64,000 nt of DNA from Zerene cesonia (taxonomy: Eukaryota; Arthropoda; Insecta; Lepidoptera; Pieridae). Position numbers and translations under genes: made by a program. The notes beneath the pieces were generated by a model that worked only from the letters and a program-made list of their open reading frames with translations, was not told where the DNA came from and made no database searches. Below are positions 25,160 through 38,025 of the stretch, in pieces. The first letter of the stretch is position 1, and the number at the start of each line of letters is the position of its first letter. The stretch is taken from assembly GCF_012273895.1 (NCBI RefSeq), contig NC_052119.1, positions 5,651,990-5,715,989 on the forward strand, given 5' to 3'.

Positions 25160-26342
25160 TTATTGTTTATCACACAAATTTTCTGTAAATATTTCTCTCA
25201 ATAGAGAAGTAGATATGTTTTGAAAACTCCAACACGGACCAAAAGTGACTTGCCTTAAAACTGAATTTTGCATATCGTTTTTCGGAGGAAATAAGGCCAT
25301 CTTCATTCTACAAATTTGGGTGAAATTTTAATGCGAAGAAACACACTTTTACCTCGACCACCTCCAGTTAAATCTTTTAAATTCAATTATTAAAAATTCA
25401 CACCGTAATAATGACAAAAATGACGTTTTCGTGTCAAATAAGCACAGTAAATAATAATTACAAAATACTTTCAAAATTTATTAATGTAATAAATAAAGGC
25501 AATTTTTTGGATGGATGGTACGAGGATGTTATCAATCAAGTAAAATGCACTAACCTGCATTATATGCGGTATTTTGAGTAAATTGGTTATAAGAAAATAA
25601 TTATCCGCAAGCAATATTTTTACAATTAGTTAATATTTACAGCTAGTTAGCTGACCCAGTACGTATTGGTATTACTCTTACCATTTGGGGGGAATAAAAA
25701 TAGATTTAAGTCGATTCCCAGAGCTGTCCGATATTATTACAAAACTACACAAAGTTCGGTTCCGCGATAGAGAAAATAATATTGTATTAATAAAAAGCAT
25801 TAATATTTAAATAAGAAAAGAACAGCAATCTTATATTTTCATATATGTTAATATTCTTTTCAATATTAATTTCATATGACAATGTATAATTGCATAATTG
25901 TAAGATTTTGTAAAGCACATCATTCACGAACAAAATGGGAGACAACGAAAACAATAAATTGGTCAGGTACCTACACCATTATAGTTCGTACCTCTTACTA
26001 ATTCATACTCGACGTAATTGACTTAAATTAAATGCCATTATCATAGTTCAAGGAGCACTTAAGACTGTAAGAATGGATAGTTATTGTTTCTCACACCCGA
26101 ATAAATCTTTGTTATGCCACAACCTACGCATATAAGTTTGTAGGTATAATTATTTTTCACAATGGTTAGAACAATATATATGAAATTTATCGAATTCAAA
26201 TCAAAGATCGCCTTTTGGTTCCGACCCCTTCTAACCTACTTGCGTTGTATTGTACATATTGGAATCATTTATATCATATTTAACAAATTGATTTTAATAA
26301 GAAAAAATATACATCTATCATTACAAGTAGTAGATACCTATA

Positions 26343-26364
26343 ACATACATACATACATACACAC
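26343..26364. repeat. (ACAT)n microsatellite
   Basis: Four ACAT units followed by ACAC. Confidence 0.8.
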
Positions 26365-27101
26365 AAGATAACGCTCTCTTTATTTTATTATAACATCCGG
26401 CATATGATATAGAGGTTATATTTATTAAGCCTAATGTTTAAATATAATCAATTAATTATAACAGAAGTACCGCTGCGTCACTAACAAATGATAACATGCA
26501 AACTACAGAGCTAATGCTGTCTACGACCAGTTTTTAACATAATTAATTATAGCTGCTAGATTAGAACGAAACATAGAACTTTTTCAATGCACGCTCTACG
26601 AAAAGAATCAAAGAAACTTATGGGCTACTTTATAATTTTTAATTCGATAAGGTTCCTGAATGATTTGTAGGTGTGTAGGAGTGTCGGCGCCACCACATAA
26701 TATTATATTGTATGCTAATTGCGCATTTCGAAATATAATTGATACAAATATAACATGGAAGCGGCTGCTACGAGTAAAGACGGGTTCCTATATAATAGTA
26801 GTTGGTGTTCTACCGATGTTGAGTAATAGAATTGTTTGAGACGGCTTTATGGCTTTGTTGAATAACCAATATAAGATATATCTATAACCTCCTGAAAACC
26901 AATAATTGTATATTTATTAATATAAGCGGTCAAATAATATTTTGTCTAATACAGAATTAAATCGACATCTATGCCAATGTAATTCGTATTTTTTTTTTAG
27001 TTTTTATTACACAACTTTAGCCGGCCGTTTATTCGAATACCTAGTACCCAGGTAAAAAGGTCAATGTATTTGTCATAGAAAATACCATACTTTACTCTGG
27101 T

Positions 27102-27145
27102 AGAGCGAGATAGCATAATTTGATCTCATTATGCTATCTCACTCT
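27102..27145. repeat. 18-bp inverted repeat, stable hairpin
   Basis: The left arm AGAGCGAGATAGCATAAT (27102-27119) and right arm ATTATGCTATCTCACTCT (27128-27145) pair at 17 of 18 positions around an 8-base loop. It may be the core of a small foldback element; the loop is short for an animal microRNA precursor and the flanks do not extend the stem well. Confidence 0.75.
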
Positions 27146-30100
27146 GCACTCTCTCTGTAAGAAAATGAAAAACAAAAATCTAAGTACCTAGTCTACGAAA
27201 CTAGCACTGATAACGAGAATGTGCTATGATTTTTCTTCTTACGGAGTGACATGGTCAATATTTGATAAAAGCCCTTTTAATAAAGTATAAGTTGTGGTCA
27301 CATATAACAGGTTGTGCATACGCCAACTTATATTTATCAATGATCTATAGCTTAAGTATAAATGTAACGTGCTTTTGTGTTCCTTAAAATAGAAAAAAAA
27401 ACTCAAATAAAAGTATTTAACAACAATATTTCTATTCGAAAGTTCTTACGAATTATTCGTTAATTAAATGTAGTCCTAAAAATTGTAAATTGTTGGGGTA
27501 TAATTAAATAATAATAAAAAAATTACATTAAATTAGTTGAAATCAAATTCTCTTAGGTTACTTATCCGTATGTCAGTCGAGTGAAGGCTTTACTTAAAAT
27601 TAAAAATATAACTTCAATTATGATTTGCATTTATATATAATCTACATTTTATTACACTTATAAATAACATATGTTGATTAACATTATCCTATAGGTATTA
27701 TATTTTAAACCGCCTCATTTATTACCCTCGTAATCCATATATCTAATCAATTTCCGTTGCTAAAAGCAAGGAATTCCCATTGACAAGATAATATTGAATT
27801 GCATTTCAATTGTGATCGATTGTATTCATTATTCATATTCATTATTACTTACAGATCTTGATTGTTCTGTATTAAAGCTCATTACGAAACATTTTTAATC
27901 GTGAAAATAATTATTTCCTACAAAAAAGACACCACAATCTTGGGAGTAAACTCCAACCAAATTTTATTAATGTTAAACCAAATGACAATTTCGTACCGTG
28001 GCGTAACGTTTATGACAGTTATATCGGTTGAAGACCCATACCAAAAAAAGTACTAGCGAATCGAGAACATTCCTAATTTTTTGGGAACATGGCAAATCAC
28101 TGAGTATTATTCTATTTATAGAGACGCATTACTGATAAATGAAATATATATAAAGTCGTGATAATTTTGAGTTAGATAAAACAAAAAACGTTGAATTGAA
28201 TACAAAATTAATTTTCTTATCTTCACCTTTTAGAAGATTAAAACATCATTCTTTATATAATTCGTATGTTTTATACAACAGAAGTATAATTAAAAATTCT
28301 TAGAAAGCCTAATATTTTATGCACTTAGGTACTTAAAATATTAAGCTTTCATAATATTTTACGTAAACAGTATTTCCATGTAACTTTATTAGTTTCATTA
28401 ATCTAATTTCCAATTCATATGCAACGTAAGTGATCATCCATAAATCAATTTTAAATGCTTTTAATATGCTCATTACATAAAGGAACGCCTTCAAAAACCG
28501 TGGATGAATATTGTAGTAGCTCGGCTTTACAGTTACAGTCAATGATTATGAGGTGATAAGTAAATACTAAATGGTGGTGTTCTCTCAGAGACAAGTGATT
28601 TGTGGAAAACTTACGTTTGAATAGATTCGCTGAAATTCTTAGAAACAAAAGACATACTCTAAACAAAATTTCGGAGCCCATTGCGGGTAAATATTTAATA
28701 ATTTTTTAAATCGAGGGTATGAGATCGATATTATCGGAGAAATTACAATGCTCTTTTCATTCCGATTAAAATCTCCAATTTATAAATAAATATAAATGAA
28801 TTACGATTGTATCCTAGGCATTTAAAGAATGTTAAAACTTGTTAAAGAAACACTATTCGTCATTGTAATTTAAGTGTAACAGTTATTGTATTTCGAAGGA
28901 CATATTGTTTTTGTGAATTTAAAATCTTTCATACTTCAATTGAAGATTCTACAAACCATCTATAAAATTTATATACTTCCATCGTGCGCATAGAAAAATT
29001 ATATGAAAATAAATTACAAAGAACTTAGAGGCATTTAAAATCGTACAGCTTATTTTCTTCGTGCTGCGTTATCTATGCTAATGGCGGTTGCATACAAAAT
29101 ATTCAGAAAAGAATCCTACTTTACAAGCATTAGCGCCTCATATCATATGCAAATTGCTGACAGCATGCGGACCACGATTACCATGCTCGAGCGATTTCAC
29201 TCGGCCATTCAGTGGTCATTTTCTTAATTCCCTTTTATCTACATATTTTACGATCTATTACGTATAAAGGTGATGATTTTGGGTGGTCCGTGGTTGTAAT
29301 GATGTTATTATTTATATGGTATTATTAATGGTTTATCCCAACTGTCTCATCAAGATAATATTCAACGAGCATTCATTAGCCGCTATCGACGTACGATCGA
29401 GTATCTCTATTCGAGATTTTAATTCGATTGTCAACAGTGCTGATGAATGTAAATGCAGTTTCTTGCGTCATATAGCAAGCTCCAAACGACTGTTTCATAT
29501 AATCGTACTATTGACTGGGGTAAGGGATAATGTGTGAGGATGGTTATTCTAACACAAAAATTTATTAAATTTACCAATTACATTAGCGGACACAATAATA
29601 TAGAGATGTAAATAAACTTCAACGTTGTTGTAATAGTTTGCTTCTTGGTAAGTTTGTGTTTGTAATTTTATTCAACTTCTTTTTGCATCTTCTAAGTTTG
29701 GAACTTCTTTACACTGAGTAATTAATTGCGCATTAGATACTGTAAATACAAAAAATATTATCTTATGTACATGATTATTTTGTATCTTTGTCACTTAAGT
29801 AGAATGTATAGTTTTTATGATACGGAACAAACATCTCTCAAGAATGTACGTAATTATTTTCTTGTCATATTATTTTATCAAATGTGGGTGAAAATAAACT
29901 GAAAAAGCTGTCCTTTTATCGTTTTTATCGTTTCTATGTCATATGTTGGACTGCTTGAAAAACATTGAACTATTCCACAAAATTGTTCGAGAATCTTCTA
30001 CATTGATTTATAGGTACAACTCTATAAGAACGTGCGCGGTAGGCTCCCCAAGGAAACGCGATAAATAATTCATTCTCACTAATTAGAACTCGGAACATAA

Positions 30101-30779
30101 TGATATGCTGTAAGATTATTTTATCCTTATCAAAGATATATTTCAAGTTAGGTTAAGTGGACATAGATAATGTAAAAGAGTACAGCATGCGCTCAGAATT
30201 CCTTGCGTCCATTTTGTTTTTATTCGTATAAAAGTATTCACTATCACGCCGTATAGTTATTTTATAAAATTATTAGGAATTAGAATTTAACATTTATAAC
30301 CCTGTGAAATTAGTACTCCTATATTCGTTTACACCTCTTTTCAGTATTGTATAATGTGTTCTCTTATATAATAAATATATACTTTTATATAATGTTATTT
30401 ATAAAATATTTTTGTCAATATCTTTCATTTGAGTTATAACTCAATAATAATTGATATATATTGTATGAAATTTATATAAAAGCTACTCTCCGAAACCAGC
30501 CTAAATGAACGTTAATGAATAGCACTCGATACACAAAAGCTAAGAGAAACATTGTTAACCAGTTTTAATACAAAAATTGACTCATAGAACCATGCACTAT
30601 AATTATCGCTAATAATTTTATAGTCTATTATATTTAAAAATGTTATAGAAATAATGAAAGTTAAACGAAATTAGTTCTCAAGTTTGCTCTATAAACGTTT
30701 TATTTCTCACTACAAACGATACTAAAAAAAATATATATTATGAGTTAATAAACCACAATACATTGCTTGATGTTTACGG

Positions 30780-31030
30780 ACGCGACTTTTTAACTCTTGT
30801 TTAAGCGGTAATGGACTTCGTTACAACGTGGACAGGCATTTGTTCCTGGTCCCAAATTGAAGGGGTACGGAGGGTCAAAGCGAAATGTTTGTCCGTGGGA
30901 ACGTGCTCTGTTTGTCCACCACATTTGTTGGCCTCTCATCGAGAACTAAACACTCGACGCCTTTTGTCCGAAAATGTAATGGGAATAGATAAATATTAAA
31001 GAGTGGCGTGGCGCTTTTGATGGGGCTGTG
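30780..31030. promoter_or_regulatory. GC-richer island, possible conserved non-coding element
   Basis: A balanced-composition block with GGACAGGCATTTGTTCCTGG, GGGGTACGGAGGGTCAAAGCG and a repeated TTTGTCC word. A 62-codon frame crosses it but has no domain and no splice context. Best read as non-coding, possibly regulatory. Confidence 0.22.
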
Positions 31031-32392
31031 ACGTTATATGATGCTTATTATGAAATAATACATATACTGAAGACTTTTTCCTGCTACTATGTCCCGTGAA
31101 TTTATGGAACAATTGCAGTGATGGAATTTAACAATAAAACGAGACGTTTTACAAAAATGGTTCAATTAAGGTATGTATTTGATCGAAAAAGGGTGCTTGT
31201 ATCCCTCACAAAAAGTGGCTAGATTATTGTAAATTATCTCCCTTACCCAGATAAAAGAGTTAGTTTAAATGCTTTAATACTCACGTATTTTTTTACTTTA
31301 ATATAATCTTGTAAATTTAACAATGAACCATAATTTTGGTAAATTTTAATGTTTTTTGCGATCCTAATATTATAATTCTTATCTCGTTCAATTCTTTTTG
31401 CTATCTTGTTGAAATATTATAAAAAAAGTTAAGACCAATAATTTAAAGGCAGCTCCTTTCCTCTCTTATGCCACAGGCTTGGCTTAGAACATATCCGCAA
31501 GCGAACCTAATGGATTTGTAATACCCGACAACTTCAAATACACTGGTGGCGTTAAAAGGACGAAGGGCCAACATTATACTTTCGATTTATGTATAATTCA
31601 CGAGAGAAAGAGGATGAGACATTTAAATAAACATTTAAACTTACTACAAGTTAGAAAGCACGTATTAGAATTATAAAAAAATATTGCTACATTCATAATT
31701 TAAAACAAAAAATGGAATCCAAAGGCTTACAATGTGTGTATTTTGGTATGTGGTGTATATTGGTATCTATAGATGTTCCTGTAAAGTGTAGTCATTACAA
31801 AACAAAAAATATTCTGACTCATTTCGGATCTATTTTTGAACCTAGAACAGTTTTATTAAAAATAACGTACTCAGTTTTTTCAGAGTTAATTTCAAATTTA
31901 AGAATTATTTTATTATTATAAGAGTGAGATAACAAAAAGTATTAAGAGTAGCTCATACAGTGCATCTTTTTAAATCCTATACTATAAATATATACTACAT
32001 TTACTTCTCAAATGATGGGTGAAATGGGTCATGTGGTCATTCAGTCTTAACTACCAACTAGCTCTTATCATTTAGACCACACAATAAGACAGTGGACGTC
32101 CAATATTTACCGAGTGTAGAGTATTTTTTGTCAAGCTTGAGTGGAAGGGTTGAATGGCTGAGGGTGTTTGACTAGTCGCAACCTTCGCTTTGGAATTGAG
32201 AAATTGGGAACATTATGACAATGAGGCTCCTTTGAGATCGCCTGCTTAAGTAAGTCATGCAGATGATTATAGATATTTTGACTTCAGCAGCCCATTTGTA
32301 GAAGTGCGCATATCGCACTATGAAGACAGTTAATTGTTGATGTTCTAGCAGAAACAATAATTATGTATTGAATAATAGATTTTGCATGTGGC

Positions 32393-32699
32393 AGTCTAGC
32401 ACGCCTCGGAGCGATTTGAGCCAGCTCGTACCTGGGAAATTCCATACAGAAAACTGGCGTGAAATAGTAGCATAATACCATGTTTCGTACTGTGAGTGGG
32501 GACGTCGGAGGACCATTTTCATTTTCTCGCCCTTCCCAGGCTATTACTTCTTTCCAGTCGTCAATCCTTTCCTTATCCCGTACCCATTAAAAGCGGACAG
32601 CGGATTAGCAAAGGCACTACTTCTGCAAATGTTCACGGGCGGTGGTAATGGTTTAACATCAGGCGAACCACCAGCTCAATTGTTCCCTATCACATAAAA
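32393..32699 (+). mobile_element. SINE-like element (ATCAGGCGAACC family)
   Basis: From AGTCTAGCACGCCTCGG through CCATACAGAAAACTGGCGTG, CAATCCTTTCCTTATCC and TTCACGGGCGGTGGTAATGG to ACATCAGGCGAACCACCAG, ending TCACATAAAA. The order matches the copy at 62232-62543. The head resembles 19914 and 37905. It is non-coding; its movement would depend on a partner LINE. Confidence 0.7.
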
Positions 32700-33272
32700 G
32701 AATTGATAGGTAATATGCTTTATAATGCAATCTGTAAACGAATAAACTAAACGAGAAGGAAAAATGAAGCTCAGTTAGACAGTTACACGTGTTTAAACTT
32801 TTTAATCTTAATTTCTTATATTCTTCGGTCGGTCTTATACATTTTCTTGTTGACTTTATACATTTATTTAGACACAAAAATTTTAAAATATCAAATTCAT
32901 AGTTAACAAAAAAAAAAACATATTTTACACGATTAGGTAAAACAAAAATTCAAATGCTTAACTAAAATTAGTCTTTAAATGGTGATGGATTGAAATGTAA
33001 CAACTAATATAGCTAAAGCTTGTCTGGACGTGAGATTAAGATGACAGTGTTTGCTAAACTCTCCACTTCCATTGTAATAAGGGCTCTAGAGGGTAGCATT
33101 TGTTTGCGTTTCAGCTTCCACGCTGCAATAACTTTTCTTCATAACTGCATATAGAACTCTTCTGTATATTGTTTTTAGTACTGAAATAAACTTTTAAAAT
33201 TGGTATTTATTCAAGTTGAACGTTCTTGGAAGGTTTGGCTTAAAAATAATAAGTATTATATCAATGATATAA

Positions 33273-33595
33273 TTAGGATAAGCAGTGGTGGCTCAGTGGT
33301 GAGAAACTCGAACTTCAAAATCGATAAGTCGGGGTTTCATACCGGGCGAGCGTGCAGGAAATGAATTAATTTTTCAATTTATCTGCAAATGTGGATAACA
33401 TCACCACTGCCTAAAATGGTGAAGGAAAACATCGTGAGGAAACCGGCATGTCCAAGAATCAAAAGTTCGACGACATGCAACATCTGCCAACCCGCACTTG
33501 GCCAGCGTGGTGGATTATGGCCTGAACCCTCATAGGAGGCCTGTGTCCCAGCAGTGGGAACATGTATGGGCTGATGATGATGATAATGTTATCAT
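33273..33595 (+). mobile_element. tRNA-derived-type SINE with (GAT)n tail
   Basis: The head GCAGTGGTGGCTCAGTGG and GGGTTTCATACCGGGCGAG is tRNA-like. The body has GGTGAAGGAAAACATCGTG, CCCGCACTTGGCCAGCGTGG and GGATTATGGCCTGAACCC. The tail is GTATGGGCTGATGATGATG. A possible 8-bp target duplication TGATATAA lies at 33265-33272 and 33596-33603. The body is a widespread lepidopteran SINE sequence. Fragments of the same family lie at 4257-4330 and 36872-36952. Confidence 0.8.
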
Positions 33596-34231
33596 TGATA
33601 TAACTGACTAACTCACCGTGTCCTTTATTAAGTACTTTTGTGTTATATTTTGCAGAAATTATATTTCATGAAAATTAAGAAGTCTCTTCTGAAAATCAGT
33701 GCAATTAATACATTTTTAAACGGTTACCGCTTTGCTGGGAGCTTTTGCTTTTCCATTTAATTCCTATGGCTATTTTTCGTTCATTTTATTTTAAATTTAT
33801 AATATTTCGATGATGGATTATAATTTAAAATGGCATGCAAGTTCTATCTTCTCTGTTGTTTCTACATAAATCATCCAGTACCAGTGAAATATGAATGAAT
33901 CCGAAAAGCGGCCCCAAAATACTTCCAAAAGAAGTCGATTCATGAACAACCATGAATATAACCAGGTAGACAGGGTTGAATGTTTGAACTATCCGTTAGC
34001 ACCAGCCCTAACAAGTCGCTGGCATCATGAGCCCGATTAACATTCGGTTATGAATCGACTATTGTTACTTAATAGACCACACGTTTTACAGTAAGGAGGT
34101 TTAAAAGGTATCGGTAGATACCTTTTCCGTAGAAAATTAGGTATGCTAAGAATAATGGAATTAGGATAAATTAATAATATAAAGAGTAAGTTCAACCGCC
34201 TTAGGATGGAAAGAAATTCTATACTTTTTGT

Positions 34232-34415
34232 GTTTTAACCGACTTTAAAAAAGGAGGTTCTTAATTCGGCGCTAATCTTTTTCTTGATTTATTGCCTAAG
34301 AACTCTCGATTTCGTAAACCGATTTTGATTATATATTTTTTATGTGAAAGTTAGTGCCATGCGGTCCTATTTTAATTGGTCTATTTCTGACAATTTGAAG
34401 GAAAAATCAGATTTT
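34232..34415 (+). repeat. TCTAGTTCTGACAA repeat family, longest copy
   Basis: Starts TTTTAACCGACTTTAAAAAAGG, then AACTCTCGATTTCGTAAACC, ACCGATTTTGATTATAT and GCCATGCGGTCCTATTTTAA, ending GGTCTATTTCTGACAATTTG. The head recurs at 56780-56806 and the end at 2803-2862 and 61478-61600. This is a common dispersed repeat of Lepidoptera; its class is not evident from the sequence. Confidence 0.65.
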
Positions 34416-34737
34416 TTATAAAATCTTATTAACAACGCATTCGTCACTTACCAAAAGCAAGCATAATATTGAACACTTTATTGCAACAATTTATTTCATT
34501 CATAAATTGTTTTTATCAGTATAATCTTTCAGTTTAATCTTTACGGTGATAAAAACAATTAGACTTTTCTTAATTTATAACAGGGTGTGTCAATTTTTTT
34601 ACAATTAATCATAATCTGGTATTAGTGTAAGTCATACTAATCTTCTCGTGTTATCAATGCACTGCTAAATATAATATTGTTAATCGTTTTAAATGTAAGA
34701 AATTCCATTCTATTTATGTTTATCATACCATTCTATA

Positions 34738-34953
34738 TCCTATTAATATTATAAATGCGAAAGTTTGTATGGATGTATGGATGTATGGATGTATGGATGT
34801 TTGTTACTATTTCACGCAAAAACTACTGAACCGATTGCAATGAAATTTGGTAAGCAGATAGCTGGACAACTGGAATAACATATAGGCAACTTTTTATCCC
34901 GATATTCCTACGGGATACGGACTTACGCGGGTGAAACCGCGGGGCGCAGCTAG
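34738..34953 (+). mobile_element. Non-autonomous Helitron-type element, GCAGCTAG family, copy 4
   Basis: Starts TCCTATTAATATTATAAATG after A and ends GGGGCGCAGCTAG before T. It is a full-length copy with the 3' hairpin region ACGCGGGTGAAACCGCGG. An 8-bp unit TATGGATG is repeated four times at 34768-34799, where other copies have one or two versions, so the copy grew by slippage. Confidence 0.85.
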
Positions 34954-34972
34954 TTATCTATATTTCTTATCG

Positions 34973-35189
34973 CATTCTCGGAGGCCTGTTTCCTTTTCCT
35001 CCCCTTTCCCAGTCCATTCCTTTTTTCCCGCCCTCAATCTTTAACTTATCCATTCTCTGTTGAAAGAAGGCAACGCATACGCAAAGGCCTTTTCTCTGGA
35101 AATCTTCTGAAATATTAATGGCCGGTGGTGATCGCTTAGTATCAGGCGAACCACCAGATCGGTTGCCCGCTGTGATATAAAAAATTTAT
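34973..35189 (+). mobile_element. SINE-like element (ATCAGGCGAACC family), 3' two thirds
   Basis: GGAGGCCTGTTTCCTTTTCC, AAGGCAACGCATACGCAAAGG, GGCCGGTGGTGATCGCTTAG and TATCAGGCGAACCACCAG, ending TGTGATATAAAAAA. The head seen in other copies is absent. It starts 20 bp after the Helitron-type copy 4, so the two may have inserted near one another or moved as a block. Confidence 0.7.
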
Positions 35190-36031
35190 TCTAATTCAGC
35201 ATCGCTTAGTTAAATGGGACACTACTTATTCTGCGTGTGTTGTCTCGGTAATTTTATCATTATAGACATATAAGCGGACTAAACAAAGAAGACTTCGCCA
35301 ACTATCACAATTTTTTTTTAAATTTCGATTAAAAACCATGTTTATTATTCCGATTTCGATCCATTTTTCTCCAAGCAGTACAGTAATTTAATAGGATTTT
35401 TCTACTTTGTTAATTTTTTACTAATTCGCTTTCGATGTAATGTCTGAATGATGGTAATATATAAGCTTGTGTACATGTGGCTCTGTGTACACCGCTCTGT
35501 GTGTCAGATCTGGCCAAGAACACTGATTCGATAACATTAATATAAACATGTGCGTCCGATATTTAAGAAATCCCCTTAAGAAGTTAACTTTTTAAACTGA
35601 TAAAAACCTAACAAAATATTATATTTGCGTACCATACCAATCATACCTAACCTTACCACAGCACACAGAGATATAGCATTCAACTTACAGCTTCACTGTA
35701 TATTTAAAACCCTCGTAATTTCTCTCAAAATTCCTTCAAATTTACACGATGTTTGTAAACGTAGTTAACGCGAAGCACACCTGTGCCATGATGAGCGACT
35801 CATTAGCACTTACATCGGGTTAGTATTGACAAATAGAATCGGCTTCCCACTTCCATCTCTATTGTTAGGAATGTGATGTATTTTAAGCTTTCGTTTATTT
35901 ATAGAATGCGTTTAATTAAAACTTAACTACTATATACATTAATAGTTATAGTACCTATTAGTTAATTACAGAAGATGCAAGGATAGTCGATATTTAACTA
36001 TGTTATGCTAGATGTAAATGTATATAGATAA

Positions 36032-36165
36032 CTAGCGGTTCTCCCGACTTCGTCTGCTTCTGCTATAGCCTTCCTTCATAATTTGGCTATCTTACATTGA
36101 AAGAATTTCTCAAATCGGACTAGTAGTTCCTGAGATTCAGCTGTATAATATTATTAATAATATAG
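36032..36165 (-). mobile_element. Non-autonomous Helitron-type element, CCGCTAG family, eroded
   Basis: On the minus strand it carries GAACTACTAGTCCGATTTGAG and AAATTCTTTCAATGTAAG, ending CGAAGTCGGGAGAACCGCTAG. Compared with 7215-7366 the end is mutated (GGGAGAACCG for GGGGTGGACCG). The 5' end is approximate. Confidence 0.6.
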
Positions 36166-36550
36166 ATATAACCTGAAATGCTAATTGTAATGTAACAATG
36201 CAATTTAAATGGTTTGGAACCTTTTACTATCAATAAATCGCACGTTTTGTGCTGACACTACATATGCTATGTAATTTACTATTATCTAAGCATTGATATA
36301 TAAATATAGGATGATTGTAATATATCTTAAAATCACTTCAGTTCTTAGCTTTAAATCCCCGTTTTATTATCGGAGGAATTCCGTCTATCTATGTATGTCA
36401 AGTTCGTTAGAGGCAATTCGATTTAGTTCTGCAAAACGTCGTTCTGCTTGCAAGAACATAAGATAAAACCGAAAATATCACAAACGAAGTGTATCCAACG
36501 AAAAAAAGTATGCACAATTCTCAAAAATACGTTTTTTATAGAGTAATGTT

Positions 36551-36732
36551 CTATCTTATATATAAAATTCTCGTGTCACAATGTAAGTCTCTATACTCCT
36601 CCGAAACGGCTTGACCGATTCCTCTGAAATTTGGTAAGCATATTGGGTAGGTCTGAGAATCGGCTAACATCTATTTTTCATACCACTAAACGATAAGAGT
36701 AAGGCAGAACAGCGTTTGCCGGGTGCAGCTAG
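36551..36732 (+). mobile_element. Non-autonomous Helitron-type element, third family
   Basis: Contains TATATATAAAATTCTCGTG, CTCCTCCGAAACGGCTTGACC and GATTCCTCTGAAATTTGG, ending GCCGGGTGCAGCTAG. This motif order is seen in a dispersed arthropod element with a CTAG end. The terminal CTAG before T agrees with Helitrons; other assignments are possible. Confidence 0.55.
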
Positions 36733-36871
36733 TTTAAATATAAACTGTTGTTAGTTTAATGAAACTAATTTGATTTCATATGTAGACTATTTATAGAATT
36801 TATCATCTATCGTAAAGATCTCTTTATACAATTTTATACAGATGCTCGTGACCTATACAGAAGCAGAATTT

Positions 36872-36952
36872 GACCCACTCGCCAGTGTTCGATGGAGCTG
36901 GAAATTTTTAAGTTATGTAGTATATGGGCTGATGATGATGATGATGATGATG
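36872..36952 (+). repeat. SINE tail fragment with (GAT)7
   Basis: CCACTCGCCAGTGTTCGATGG resembles the CCGCACTTGGCCAGCGTGG part of the SINE at 33273-33595, and TATGGGCTGATGATG with seven GAT units (36931-36951) is its tail. Most of the body between them is lost. Confidence 0.55.
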
Positions 36953-37904
36953 ACTAAAAATGAATTATGATGCAATACTTAATCCACTTATACAAATGCT
37001 TATAAATACTAACTACTATACTACTAACAACTAATATTAAAAAAAAATTAAATATTAATCTTTGTTACGTTTTAAATACGAGTCATAACGCAATACCTAA
37101 GTCCCAGCTCATAGTTCGAGTACGTATACACCGTGACATCAATTATGGCATGACATAAATTTGAACTAACACTACTTATTACTACAGTGATGATGTTATC
37201 AGTATAGTAAAAGAATCGATTGGACCCACTTACTGTGTAGGCCGTTCGTTAGATAAGTAAGCGATAGCCTTGAAATGGATAATCCCATGCCTGGGTTTCG
37301 CAGAAAACTTATTGCAAATATGGTCAATTTGTGCCCTTGTCTAAGTATGCCTACAACGTATACAGTGCGAGTTTTCTTTTAACTAAGCGCACCAGTATCA
37401 TCAAATTTCTTTTAACAAAGGATGAAAATACAGAATGAAATTACCCACCGATTTAGAAAGATTCAGCCCAAATGCATGATTTCCATTTTGACGTTCAGGG
37501 TTTTTTAAGCGTGTGTAATTTAGGTCTTGAGGATTTCAATCATCAATCAAGTCATGAAAAATTATGTACGTTTTTGATAGTTTGAGTGATAATTGTAGAT
37601 TACATAAATATCACCTTAACGTTCACATAATGATCGGTCTATATTTAAGTGTGGCACGTAATTCGTTCCTAATTATTAATTTCGCTGATGATGATTCTGA
37701 TACCAAATATTTATTAGATACAAATTTTGTTTATTAGAGACTTGAACACATTAAACAAAATCATGTAAACTGGAGTTTATCTGCCTGTTTTAGCTACAAT
37801 TTAAAAATTCAAATCCGTACCTTTAACAGGTGGATATAAATAAAACCAAAAACAAAAGAAAATTGTTTAAAAATCACAAGCATGACAGCTACCACAGTTT
37901 TCAA

Positions 37905-38025
37905 TGTGGGCGTCGAGCACGCTTCGGTACGTTTTGGATCAGCTCGCACCAGGGCAGCTACCACACCCACACAGAAGAGCATCGTGAAACACCATCAGGT
38001 GACCCGCCTGTTCCTATGCCGACGA
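37905..38025 (+). mobile_element. SINE-like element (ATCAGGCGAACC family), internally deleted
   Basis: The head GTGGGCGTCGAGCACGCTTC, GATCAGCTCGCACCAGGG and CCACACAGAAGAGC-type sequence is followed almost at once by ACCATCAGGTGACCCGCC, the tail. The middle 150-200 bp are missing. The open frame crossing it (37830-38129) is a by-product of the GC-rich repeat, not a gene. Confidence 0.65.

Larger units (their letters stand above)
25165..32392. other. Long non-coding AT-rich stretch
   Basis: No gene supported over 7 kb. A (ACAT)n run, a long hairpin and a GC-richer island are listed separately. Open frames of 60-84 codons occur on both strands without domain content. Confidence 0.55.

Noticed and set aside
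27102..27145. MicroRNA precursor
   Set aside because: The stem is 18 bp with an 8-base loop and poor extension of pairing, too short for a typical animal pre-miRNA.
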